Assembly (NCBI GenBank): GCA_031412355.1
Contig: JANOCR010000299.1
Location: forward strand, 1 to 7,243
Reading direction: 5' to 3'
From: JAENVT01 sp031412355
GTDB taxonomy: Bacteria > Actinomycetota > Acidimicrobiia > Acidimicrobiales > Ilumatobacteraceae
Length of the DNA stretch: 7,243 bases
In this document: one piece after another, positions 1-6,667 of the stretch
How positions within the stretch are numbered: the stretch's first letter is position 1
Layout of the letters: each line of letters starts with the position of its first letter
Notes under the pieces: model-generated
Seen by the model: only the letters and a program-made list of their open reading frames with translations
What the model was told of the DNA's origin: nothing
Database searches by the model: none
Made by a program: the position numbers and the translations under genes

Positions 1-1
1 C

Positions 2-631
2 CGCCTCGCGGTCGAGCGCACCGCAGCGTGGGCGGCGCGAGCGCGGGCCACGCATGGGCGCGAGGATCAGTCGCTGTTCGGAATCGTCCAGGGCGGGATC
101 AGCGAGCAATTGCGCGCTGAGAGCGCTCAGCGAACCGTCGCCCTGGACTTCGATGGATACGGCATCGGCGGCCTCAGTGTCGGCGAGACACGGGGAGAAA
201 TGGTGCCAGCACTGTCAGTAGCTCTGGCGCACCTGCCGACGGATCGTCCGCGGTATCTGATGGGTGTCGGAGACCCCGCCAGCCTGGTCGAGGCTGTGGC
301 CCTGGGCGTCGACCAATTCGATTGTGTGATGCAGACCAGGATCGGCAGGCACGGCACCGCTCTGACGGGTGAGGGCAAGCTGCACATCAAGAATGCGAAG
401 CACACATTGAGCGACGAACCGCTGGATTCCTCGTGCTCGTGCGATGTCTGCCACCGCCACAGTCGCGGCTACATCCGCCATCTGTTCCAGGTGGGCGAGC
501 CGACCGCATCGAGGCTGGTCAGCCTGCACAACATCAGCTGGACACTGCAGCTGATGGCTCGCATGCGAACGGCGATCGAGGCAGGGGCCTTCGCCAGCCT
601 TCGTCAAGAGGTACTTGCTGTTTGGGGGTGA
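2..631 (+). CDS. tgt: Queuine tRNA-ribosyltransferase, C-terminal half (5' partial)
   Basis: Tgt exchanges guanine-34 in the wobble position of GU(N) anticodon tRNAs for a queuosine precursor (preQ1 in bacteria). The frame is open from the window edge, leaving about 209 codons of a family that is usually 370-400 residues, so the start and the general acid/base Asp of the N-terminal half lie outside. Visible family motifs in order are LFGIVQGG (about 77-100), GYGIGGLSVGE (about 155-187), RYLMGVG, then FDCVM-QTR with the presumed nucleophile Asp at 320-322. The zinc site CxCxxC is at 434-451, with its distal His at 527-529. The usual Pro of the (M/L)PTR motif is Gln here (332-334). The gene ends in TGA at 629-631, 88 bases before yajC. 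Being next to yajC-secDF recalls the queA-tgt-yajC-secDF order of proteobacteria. Identity is secure; activity cannot be judged from half a gene. Confidence 0.95.
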   Translation, partial: RLAVERTAAWAARARATHGREDQSLFGIVQGGISEQLRAESAQRTVALDFDGYGIGGLSVGETRGEMVPALSVALAHLPTDRPRYLMGVGDPASLVEAVALGVDQFDCVMQTRIGRHGTALTGEGKLHIKNAKHTLSDEPLDSSCSCDVCHRHSRGYIRHLFQVGEPTASRLVSLHNISWTLQLMARMRTAIEAGAFASLRQEVLAVWG

Positions 632-653
632 TCTGCCCAACCAGTCGTCCTGG

Positions 654-666
654 TAGCTAGCATTCC
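654..666 (+). promoter_or_regulatory. Possible -10 box for the yajC-secDF unit
   Basis: The 88-base gap between tgt and yajC holds TAGCAT at 658-663, which fits the actinobacterial TANNNT -10 pattern. It would start a transcript near 670, about 50 bases before the yajC ATG. No convincing -35 hexamer is seen 16-18 bases upstream. The box overlaps the self-complementary GCTAGC at 656-661. The rest of the gap (632-719) holds only short weak hairpins and a pyrimidine-rich run at about 685-698. This is a weak call; read-through from tgt is equally possible. Confidence 0.2.
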
Positions 667-719
667 CCGGCGGTTATTTCGCGGCCCTCTCCTTCCCTCG
701 TGAACATTGGATACCCCAC

Positions 720-1121
720 ATGCACGTTCTGTCGATACTCGCTTCCAATGACGATTCGAGCTCCGGTTCCGCGCTTGGTCTGCTGCTCCCAATGTTCATC
801 ATCGGCGGAGCGATGTACTTCCTGATGATCCGTCCCCAGCGCCGCAAGATGCGCGCTCAGACCGCACTGCAGTCCTCGATCGAGGTCGGCGACGAGGTCA
901 TGACGACGTCGGGGATGTACGGGTTCGTCACGTTGATCGAAGACGACATCGCCTGGCTGGAGATCGACGACAACGTGCAGATCCGCATTGCTCGCCAGGC
1001 ATTGCAGCGCAAGGTCGACACGTCGCAGGGTGACACTGCCGTGCCGACCGACGACGGGTCCGGTCGCAGCACGAAGATCGAGCCGACCGACGGAGCGTCA
1101 GAAGACGAGCCCTCCAAATAA
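720..1121 (+). CDS. yajC: Sec translocon accessory subunit YajC
   Basis: YajC is a small single-span membrane protein that associates with SecD-SecF and supports Sec-dependent protein export. The 133-residue product has a short polar N-terminus, one membrane span at about residues 17-37, and then the family signature IRPQRRKM at 37-44. A cytoplasmic domain follows, with VGDEVMTTSGMYGFV at about 56-70 and an RIARQALQ segment near 89-96. The last 35 or so residues are an acidic, Ser/Thr-rich tail that looks disordered. Length is slightly above the roughly 110 residues of E. coli YajC because of this tail. ATG 720 is the only sensible start because it places the span at the usual depth; the Shine-Dalgarno is poor (GGA at 709-711). 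The TAA stop overlaps the ATG of secD by one base, so the two are probably translationally coupled. Confidence 0.93.
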   Translation: MHVLSILASNDDSSSGSALGLLLPMFIIGGAMYFLMIRPQRRKMRAQTALQSSIEVGDEVMTTSGMYGFVTLIEDDIAWLEIDDNVQIRIARQALQRKVDTSQGDTAVPTDDGSGRSTKIEPTDGASEDEPSK

Positions 1122-2725
1122 TGCGCCGAAAGCTGATCTATTCCCTCGTCGGAATCCTGGTCGTGGCCTTCGGCGGGTTCTTCGCCACGCTGATCGGTGG
1201 CGAGACGCCTTCGTTGGGCCTCGACCTGCAGGGTGGCATCTCGATCACTCAGCAGCCGGTCGGCGAGTACAACACGGCCAGTCTCGACCTCGCCGTCGAG
1301 CGCATCCGCGAGCGCGTCGACAGCCTCGGTGTGGCCGAGCCCGAGATCCTGCGACAGGGCGACGCGATCGTGGTGAACCTGCCGGGCGTCAAGAATCAGG
1401 CGCAGGCCGAGGAACTCGTCAAAGTCACGGGGCAGGTCTACCTGCGACCGGTATTGACCGACGAGGAGTTCAACTTTCCGTGCGTGACGAGTGATCCCAA
1501 CGCCACGCCCGACACGCCCGATACCACGACACCGTCAGGCACGGTCGCGTCGTCCGACACCAGCGTCGACGTCGTCGACACCTCTGCTGGCACCACGACC
1601 GCTGCAACCACGACCACGGCGGCGGGCGGCCCATCGCGCCGGCCGAGCACTGCCAACACCAGCACGACATCGGGCGCACCTACGACGACCATCGCCGGCG
1701 CCTCGACGACCACCACGGTGGTCGACGACACGCCGGTCACGCTGCCGCCCGTGCCACCCGAATCGACCGGCTTCGTCCCGGCCCGTGGCGGAAGCTTCTG
1801 CAAGGTCGGTCCTGCCGGCGGCACCGGCGAGGTCTTCAAAGACGACGCCACCGCCCGCATCATCTCCGGATCGGGCTGGGGTGTCACCGTCAGCCTGCGT
1901 GGCGGCGCCGAGGGTGAGGGCGTGTGGAACGTGCTGGCCTCGGAGTGCTTCAACGCCACCGCGTCGTGCCCGACGCGCCAACTGGCCATCGAACTTGACG
2001 GCCAGGTCATCTCTGCGCCGACCGTGCAACAGCCGAGTTTCACCGGCAGCGTGCAGATCACCGGCAGCTTCAGCGAATCCGAGGCCCGCAACCTGGCCAG
2101 GGTGTTGAACAGCGGTTCGCTGCCGGTCAGACTCGAAACTCAAGCGGTGCAGACCGTGTCGCCGACGCTCGGCAAGGACTCGCTGCGCGCAGCGTGGATC
2201 GCCGGCATCGTCGGTGTGAGTTTGGTCTTCATCTTCATGGTGCTCTACTACCGCTTGCTCGGCCTGATCGTCGCCGGTGGCCTGGCCGTGTCGGGTGCAC
2301 TGATCTGGATTGTGATCTCCTTCCTGTCCAGAACACAGGGCCTTGCCCTCTCCCTGGCCGGGATTGCCGGTCTGATTGTGTCGGTCGGTGTCACCGTCGA
2401 CTCGTACGTGGTGTTCTTCGAACGATTGAAAGACGAAGTACGCGCTGGCCGCTCTATGCGCAACAGCGCCCAGCGCGGGTTCGCCGGCGCCTGGCACACG
2501 ATCGTCGTTGCCGACATGGTGTCGCTGATTGGTGCCGCAGTTCTGTGGTACCTCACCGTCGGTTCGGTACGCGGCTTCGCCTTCTTCCTTGGCCTGTCGA
2601 CGCTGTGCGACCTGGTTGTCGCCTACTTCTTCACCCGGCCTGCGGTGCTGTTGCTGGCTCGCACCGACTGGATGGCGCGGCGCAAGGTGATGGGGATCGA
2701 AGTGTCGGCTGGAGCGCCGTCGTGA
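1121..2725 (+). CDS. secD: Protein translocase subunit SecD with Thr-rich insert
   Basis: SecD is an RND-type membrane protein that, with SecF, uses the proton motive force to pull exported proteins through SecYEG from the outer face. The 534-residue product has a first span at about 6-25, then GLDLQGG at 33-39 and the start of the P1 domain (DLAVERIRERVDSLGV, 56-71). A Thr/Ser/Pro-rich insert (about 122-216) follows. The P1 head resumes with ELDGQVISAP (291-300) and GSFSESEARNLA (315-326). Five more spans lie between about 357 and 513. The span-4 core is GIAGLIVSVGVTVDSYVVFFER (414-435, given in two parts: GIAGLIVSVG and VTVDSYVVFFER). Asp427 matches the conserved Asp needed for proton-driven function in E. 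coli SecD. Cys residues at 121, 227, 276 and 283 fall on the extracytoplasmic side. There is no good ribosome site, so translation probably depends on the TAATG junction with yajC. Confidence 0.96.
   Translation: MRRKLIYSLVGILVVAFGGFFATLIGGETPSLGLDLQGGISITQQPVGEYNTASLDLAVERIRERVDSLGVAEPEILRQGDAIVVNLPGVKNQAQAEELVKVTGQVYLRPVLTDEEFNFPCVTSDPNATPDTPDTTTPSGTVASSDTSVDVVDTSAGTTTAATTTTAAGGPSRRPSTANTSTTSGAPTTTIAGASTTTTVVDDTPVTLPPVPPESTGFVPARGGSFCKVGPAGGTGEVFKDDATARIISGSGWGVTVSLRGGAEGEGVWNVLASECFNATASCPTRQLAIELDGQVISAPTVQQPSFTGSVQITGSFSESEARNLARVLNSGSLPVRLETQAVQTVSPTLGKDSLRAAWIAGIVGVSLVFIFMVLYYRLLGLIVAGGLAVSGALIWIVISFLSRTQGLALSLAGIAGLIVSVGVTVDSYVVFFERLKDEVRAGRSMRNSAQRGFAGAWHTIVVADMVSLIGAAVLWYLTVGSVRGFAFFLGLSTLCDLVVAYFFTRPAVLLLARTDWMARRKVMGIEVSAGAPS
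1484..1768 (+). other. Low-complexity Thr/Ser/Pro-rich segment inside secD
   Basis: This stretch encodes SecD residues 122-216, of which 30 of 95 are Thr, with many Ser, Ala, Pro and Asp. Runs such as TTTT at 163-166 and 196-199 come from degenerate ACC/ACG codons rather than an exact DNA repeat. It lies between the proximal part of P1 and the rest of the head domain, so it should face outside the membrane. Such composition suggests a flexible, possibly O-glycosylated linker (inference). The reading frame is intact on both sides. Confidence 0.85.
2711..2714 (+). promoter_or_regulatory. Ribosome binding site of secF
   Basis: GGAG lies inside the end of secD, seven bases before the GTG at 2722. 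It supports that GTG as the secF start over the in-frame ATG at 2737, and fits coupled translation across the four-base GTGA overlap. Confidence 0.55.
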
Positions 2726-3885
2726 GCACCGAGGTGATGCCCGAGGTGGTCAAGCGACGCGGCCTTGGTGGCCGGCTGTACCACGGCGAGACGGCGATCG
2801 ACTTCTATGGTCGACGCTGGTGGGGTCTCGCGTTCTCCGGGCTACTGCTGGTGATCACGCTGGCTTCATTGATCGGCCAGGGCCTCAACCTGGGACTCGA
2901 CTTCAAGGGTGGGGTCGCCTGGGAGGTGCCAACCTCGAGCCTCAGCATCGACCAGGCGCGCGACGTCCTCGACGAAAGCGGTATCGACGGCGCCGACGCC
3001 AAGATCCAGGAGCGCACATCGGCTTCGGGTCGGGTGTTGCTGATCCAGGTTGGCGATCAGTCGATCGAGAAGCGACAAGAGGTGCGAGACGCACTGGCGG
3101 CTGCGGCGGAGGTCGATGCCCAAGGGGTCAGTGTCAACTCGGTCAGTTCTACGTGGGGTCGCAGCATCACCGAGAAGGCCGTCAGGGCTCTGATCATTTT
3201 CCTTGTGCTCGTCGCCATGTTCATCGCCTGGCGGCTCGAGTGGCGAATGGCGCTGGCTTCGATCATCGCGATGTTGCACGACGTGCTGATCAGCGTCGGC
3301 GTCTACTCCGTGTTTCGATTCGAGGTCACGCCCGCGACGGTGGTCGCCTTCTTGACGATCCTCGGTTTCTCCCTCTACGACACGATCGTCGTGTTCGACA
3401 AGGTCAACGAGAACACCGAGCGCTATTCCGGTGCACGTGTGCCGTACGCCGACGTGATCAACGTGTCGATGAACCAGGTGCTGATGCGATCGGTCAACAC
3501 CAGCCTTGCGGCCGTCTTGCCGGTGCTGTCGCTGTTGGTGCTCGGCGCAGGAATTCTTGGCGCCGTCACCCTGCGCGAGTTCGCACTGGCCCTGCTGGTG
3601 GGTTTGCTGACGGGCTCGTACTCGTCGATCTTCATCGCTTCGCCGTTGCTGGCCATGTTGAAGCAACGCGAGCCCCGATTCCGCTCGTTGCGCGGCGGGC
3701 ACGCAACCGGCCTCGAACTCGAACGATTGGTGCTGGGTGGCTCGCCCTCAGCACGACGAGATCCTGCACGCCATCGCGGCGATTCCGCCGAGGCCGATAC
3801 GATTCTGGTGGCCACGCCCAGCACTCCCGAGTCGCTGCTGACCCATCCGCCACGGCCGCGGAAGAAGAAGCGTCGCACCAGCTGA
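2722..3885 (+). CDS. secF: Protein translocase subunit SecF
   Basis: SecF is the partner of SecD in the proton-driven export complex. The 387-residue product has a span at about 33-52, then GLDFKGG at 58-64 (the family's GIDFTGG-type motif), and a small extracytoplasmic P4 domain to about 148. Five more spans run from about 152 to 312. The core motif TILGFSLYDTIVVFDKVNEN (212-231) is the hallmark of SecF, and MLHDVLISVGVYS (184-196) precedes it. After the last span comes a cytoplasmic tail of about 75 residues ending in a basic cluster RPRKKKRRTS. E. coli SecF (about 323 residues) lacks such a tail, while actinobacterial SecF proteins are often longer. The start is GTG 2722, overlapping the secD stop as GTGA and served by GGAG at 2711. 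The frame stays open further upstream inside secD, but that part is Arg/Cys-rich shadow sequence. Confidence 0.95.
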   Translation: MSTEVMPEVVKRRGLGGRLYHGETAIDFYGRRWWGLAFSGLLLVITLASLIGQGLNLGLDFKGGVAWEVPTSSLSIDQARDVLDESGIDGADAKIQERTSASGRVLLIQVGDQSIEKRQEVRDALAAAAEVDAQGVSVNSVSSTWGRSITEKAVRALIIFLVLVAMFIAWRLEWRMALASIIAMLHDVLISVGVYSVFRFEVTPATVVAFLTILGFSLYDTIVVFDKVNENTERYSGARVPYADVINVSMNQVLMRSVNTSLAAVLPVLSLLVLGAGILGAVTLREFALALLVGLLTGSYSSIFIASPLLAMLKQREPRFRSLRGGHATGLELERLVLGGSPSARRDPARHRGDSAEADTILVATPSTPESLLTHPPRPRKKKRRTS

Positions 3886-3892
3886 GCCACGG

Positions 3893-3907
3893 TAGCGTGA
3901 ACTCGTA
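3893..3907 (+). promoter_or_regulatory. Candidate leaderless promoter -10 box of apt
   Basis: TAGCGT at 3893-3898 fits TANNNT, and the apt ATG lies eight bases after its last T. Transcription would then begin at or within about two bases of the start codon. The absence of any Shine-Dalgarno before ATG 3907 agrees with a leaderless mRNA, which is common in actinobacteria. No clear -35 hexamer is visible within the end of secF. Inferred from position and pattern only. Confidence 0.35.
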
Positions 3908-4434
3908 TGGCGTCAAACGGCCACTGGCTCACCGAACTCGTACGAGACATCGACGACTTTCCGACGAAGGGTGTGAGCTTTCGCGACATCACGCCGCTGC
4001 TCGGCGACGGTGACGGCTTCGTTCGGGCGATCAACGAACTCGCCGAACGATTCGATGGGCTGCGGCCGGACCGCGTGCTGGGCATGGAGGCCCGTGGGTT
4101 CATCATCGCCGCGCCGATCGCCTATCGCCTGCGCGCCGGGTTCGTACCCGTTCGCAAGGCGGGCAAGTTGCCCTGGGCTGTCGTCCGCGAGGAGTACTCA
4201 CTCGAGTACGGCCGCGACAAGCTCGAGATCCACCGCGATGCCATTCATCCGGCCGAACGGATTTTGGTGATCGACGACGTGCTGGCAACGGGTGGCACCG
4301 CGGCCGCCACGGTTCGCCTGGTCGAGGCCCTCGGTGGCGTCGTGGTGGGTGTCGGCTTCCTGATCGAGCTCGAAGCGCTGGGCGGTCGAGCCCTGCTCGA
4401 GGGGCACCGAGTCGAAAGCCTCGCGAGGTACTGA
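3907..4434 (+). CDS. apt: Adenine phosphoribosyltransferase
   Basis: Apt salvages adenine by joining it to PRPP, giving AMP and pyrophosphate in the cytoplasm. The 175-residue product has the normal family length. Motifs in order are GVSFRDITPLL at 22-32, MEARGFIIAAPIAYRL at 60-75, PVRKAGKLP at 81-89, the flexible-loop region EEYSLEYGRDKLEIH at 95-109, and the PRPP-binding loop ILVIDDVLATGGT at 119-131 with its adjacent acidic pair. The C-terminus FLIELEALGGRALL (151-164) is also typical. ATG 3907 is chosen because the protein begins at the family's usual distance from the FRDITPLL motif; there is no Shine-Dalgarno. It starts 21 bases after secF and ends six bases before rel. The apt-rel pair is conserved in actinobacteria and other Gram-positives and suggests joint control of purine nucleotide supply and (p)ppGpp. 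Confidence 0.95.
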   Translation: MASNGHWLTELVRDIDDFPTKGVSFRDITPLLGDGDGFVRAINELAERFDGLRPDRVLGMEARGFIIAAPIAYRLRAGFVPVRKAGKLPWAVVREEYSLEYGRDKLEIHRDAIHPAERILVIDDVLATGGTAAATVRLVEALGGVVVGVGFLIELEALGGRALLEGHRVESLARY

Positions 4435-4440
4435 GGCGCC

Positions 4441-6663
4441 GTGGCCGCTGTCGATCGTGTCCTTCCATGGCGGCGGCATCAGAACGTCACCGCGGATGAG
4501 CTGACGCCGCTTCTCAGCGCCTATCGCCGCCGGCACCCGAAAGCGCCGGTGGGCATGATCAACCGCGCCTACGAGACGGCAAAAGAAGCACACCGCCACC
4601 AGTCACGTGGCAGCGGCGAGAGTTACATCAATCATCCGCTGGCCGTTGCCCGCATCGTTGCCGACATCGGTCTCGACGAGATCTCGTTGGCGGCCGCGCT
4701 GCTGCACGACGCGGTCGAAGACACAGAGATCACCGTCGCCGACGTCGAGGCCGCGTTCGGCGCCGAAGTCGCCGCCATCGTCGACGGCGTCACCAAGCTC
4801 GAACGCCTTCAGTTCGATTCAAAGGAAGCGCAGCAAGCCGCGACGATGCGCAAGATGTTGGTGGCCATGGCCCGCGATCTGCGGGTGTTGATCATCAAGC
4901 TCGCCGACCGCTTGCACAACATGCGCACGATCGCGGCCATGCCCAGCGAGAAGCAGCGTCGCATCGCCCAAGAGACGCTCGACATCTATGCGCCGCTGGC
5001 CCACCGCCTGGGCATGCAGGAGCTGAAACAGCAGCTCGAAGACCTGTCGTTCGCGTCGCTGTATCCGAAGCGGTTCGCCGAGCTCGACCATCTCGTCAGC
5101 ACCCGTACTCCCGAGCGCGAGGTGTACCTGGCGAAGGCCATCGCCGAAGTCGGCGGTCGGTTGCACGAGCTCAACATCGAGGCCGAAGTCACCGGTCGCG
5201 GCAAGCACCTGTGGAGCATCTACGAGAAGATGATGCAGAAGGGTCGCGAGTTCGACGACATCTTCGACCTCGTCGCCATCCGGGTCATCGTCGATTCGGT
5301 GAAGGACTGCTACGCCGCGCTCGGCTGCATCCACGGCAGCTACAAGCCGGTAGTAGGCCGTTTCAAGGACTACATCGCGATGCCCAAGTTCAATCTCTAC
5401 CAGAGCTTGCACACAACGGTGATCGGCCCCGGCGGCAAGGTCGTCGAGGTGCAGATCAGGTCACAAGAAATGCATCAACGCGCCGAGTGGGGCGTTGCCG
5501 CGCACTGGTCGTACAAGGGTGATGGTTCCTCCAGCAGCGACATCGACTGGCTCAACCGCATCATTGACTGGCAGGCCGACATCACCGACCCGGCCGCCTT
5601 CATGGAGAACCTGAAGACCGACCTCGAACAGGACGAGGTCTTCGTGTTCACGCCAAAGGGGCGTGTGATTCCGCTGCCCGTGGGTTCCACCAGCGTCGAC
5701 TTCGCCTACGCAGTGCATACTGACGTCGGTCATGCGTGCATCGGGGCCAAGGTCATCGGCCGTCTCGTGCCGCTCGGAACCACGCTGCACAGTGGCGACA
5801 CGGTCGAGATCTTCACGTCGAAGGTCGAGAACGCGGGGCCATCGCGCGACTGGCTGCAGTTCGTCGCCTCGCCTCGCGCCCGCAACAAGATCCGTCAGTG
5901 GTTCAGCCGCGAGCGTCGCGTCGACATGATCGAAGCTGGGCGCGAGGAGCTGACCAAGGAGTTCCGCCGCGAAGGTCTGCCACTGCAGCGCATCTGGGAC
6001 AGCAAGGTGCTGACCGACGAGATCGCCGCCATTTCCTATGCGGATCTGGATTCGGTGCTGGCGGCGGTCGGCGAACACCACGTCTCGGCGCGTTCGATCG
6101 CCCAGAAGGTGGCGCGCGGCTTCTCGCAGGGCGCCGACGGCGAGCAGTTCTCGCTCGTCTCACCGACCAGGCCCGACAGGCCGCATCGTCCGCGATCCGC
6201 TGTCGGCGTGCACGTCGAGGGGCTCGACGACATCCTGGTTCGACTGTCGCGCTGTTGCACACCGGTACCCGGCGACGACATCGTCGGCTTCGTCACGCGC
6301 GGCCGTGGTGTGTCGGTTCACCGCACTGATTGCGCCAACGCCGAAAGCCTGATGAGTGACCAGGCGGCGAGGCTGATCGACGTCGATTGGGACGGTGATC
6401 GCACCAAGGCGATCTTCCGGGCAGGTGTGGAGGTCGTTGCCCTCGACCGGTCGCGGCTGCTGCGCGACGTGGCCAACGCGCTCAGCGAGCAGCACGTCAA
6501 CATCGTGTCGTGCAGCACCCATACCGGTGGCGACCGTGTGGCCAAGATGCGCTTCGAGTTCGAACTGGCCGACCCCAGCCACCTCGAGTCCGTGCTGCGC
6601 ACTATCAAGCAGATCGACGCCGTCTACGACGCATATCGTCTCGTCCCTGGCAAAGGCAACTAG
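4441..6663 (+). CDS. rel: Bifunctional (p)ppGpp synthetase/hydrolase (long RSH protein)
   Basis: Rel makes (p)ppGpp from ATP and GTP/GDP on stalled ribosomes and also degrades it, controlling the stringent response. The 740-residue product has the full long-RSH layout. The HD hydrolase domain (about 40-200) keeps metal ligands matching His65, His89, Asp90 and Asp156, and ED at 93-94. The synthetase domain (about 240-360) has GRGKH at 252-256, Asp276, RFKD at 307-310, YQSLHT at 320-325 and Glu336 in VEVQIR. RFKD is the RXKD form found in bifunctional enzymes, unlike the EXDD of RelA-type synthetase-only proteins. A TGS domain (about 398-460), a helical region, a Cys-rich zinc-finger-like segment (CC at 605-606, Cys631) and a C-terminal ACT domain (about 660-735) follow. 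Both active sites look intact. GTG 4441, with GAGG at 4433-4436, is the best start; the next in-frame ATG (residue 39) would cut into the hydrolase domain. Confidence 0.96.
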   Translation: MAAVDRVLPWRRHQNVTADELTPLLSAYRRRHPKAPVGMINRAYETAKEAHRHQSRGSGESYINHPLAVARIVADIGLDEISLAAALLHDAVEDTEITVADVEAAFGAEVAAIVDGVTKLERLQFDSKEAQQAATMRKMLVAMARDLRVLIIKLADRLHNMRTIAAMPSEKQRRIAQETLDIYAPLAHRLGMQELKQQLEDLSFASLYPKRFAELDHLVSTRTPEREVYLAKAIAEVGGRLHELNIEAEVTGRGKHLWSIYEKMMQKGREFDDIFDLVAIRVIVDSVKDCYAALGCIHGSYKPVVGRFKDYIAMPKFNLYQSLHTTVIGPGGKVVEVQIRSQEMHQRAEWGVAAHWSYKGDGSSSSDIDWLNRIIDWQADITDPAAFMENLKTDLEQDEVFVFTPKGRVIPLPVGSTSVDFAYAVHTDVGHACIGAKVIGRLVPLGTTLHSGDTVEIFTSKVENAGPSRDWLQFVASPRARNKIRQWFSRERRVDMIEAGREELTKEFRREGLPLQRIWDSKVLTDEIAAISYADLDSVLAAVGEHHVSARSIAQKVARGFSQGADGEQFSLVSPTRPDRPHRPRSAVGVHVEGLDDILVRLSRCCTPVPGDDIVGFVTRGRGVSVHRTDCANAESLMSDQAARLIDVDWDGDRTKAIFRAGVEVVALDRSRLLRDVANALSEQHVNIVSCSTHTGGDRVAKMRFEFELADPSHLESVLRTIKQIDAVYDAYRLVPGKGN

Positions 6664-6667
6664 CCGG

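Noticed and set aside
622..654. Terminator after tgt
   Set aside because: Two short hairpins are possible (TTGGG/CCCAA at 622-640 and ACCAG/CTGGT at 640-654), but they are only 5 bp, mutually overlapping and not followed by a T-run.
1438..2497. Long minus-strand open frames opposite secD
   Set aside because: They lie opposite an unmistakable secD and are rich in Val/Ser/Arg/Gly runs that mirror its Thr-rich codons. High GC content makes stop-free antisense frames common.
2194..2721. Upstream in-frame extension of secF overlapping secD
   Set aside because: The extra 176 codons are Arg/Cys/His-rich and unlike SecF; the GTGA overlap with GGAG upstream marks the start at 2722.
2820..4013. 397-codon plus-strand frame over secF and apt
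   Set aside because: Composition is dominated by Arg, Gly and Ala with no domain, and it runs out of frame through two recognised genes.
2866..4106. Long minus-strand frames opposite secF and the start of apt
   Set aside because: His/Gln/Asp-rich or Ser/Arg-rich shadow translations with no motifs, opposite well-supported genes.
5211..6352. Extra plus-strand and minus-strand frames within rel
   Set aside because: Arg/Ala/Ser-rich out-of-frame translations inside a complete RSH gene, with no recognisable domain.
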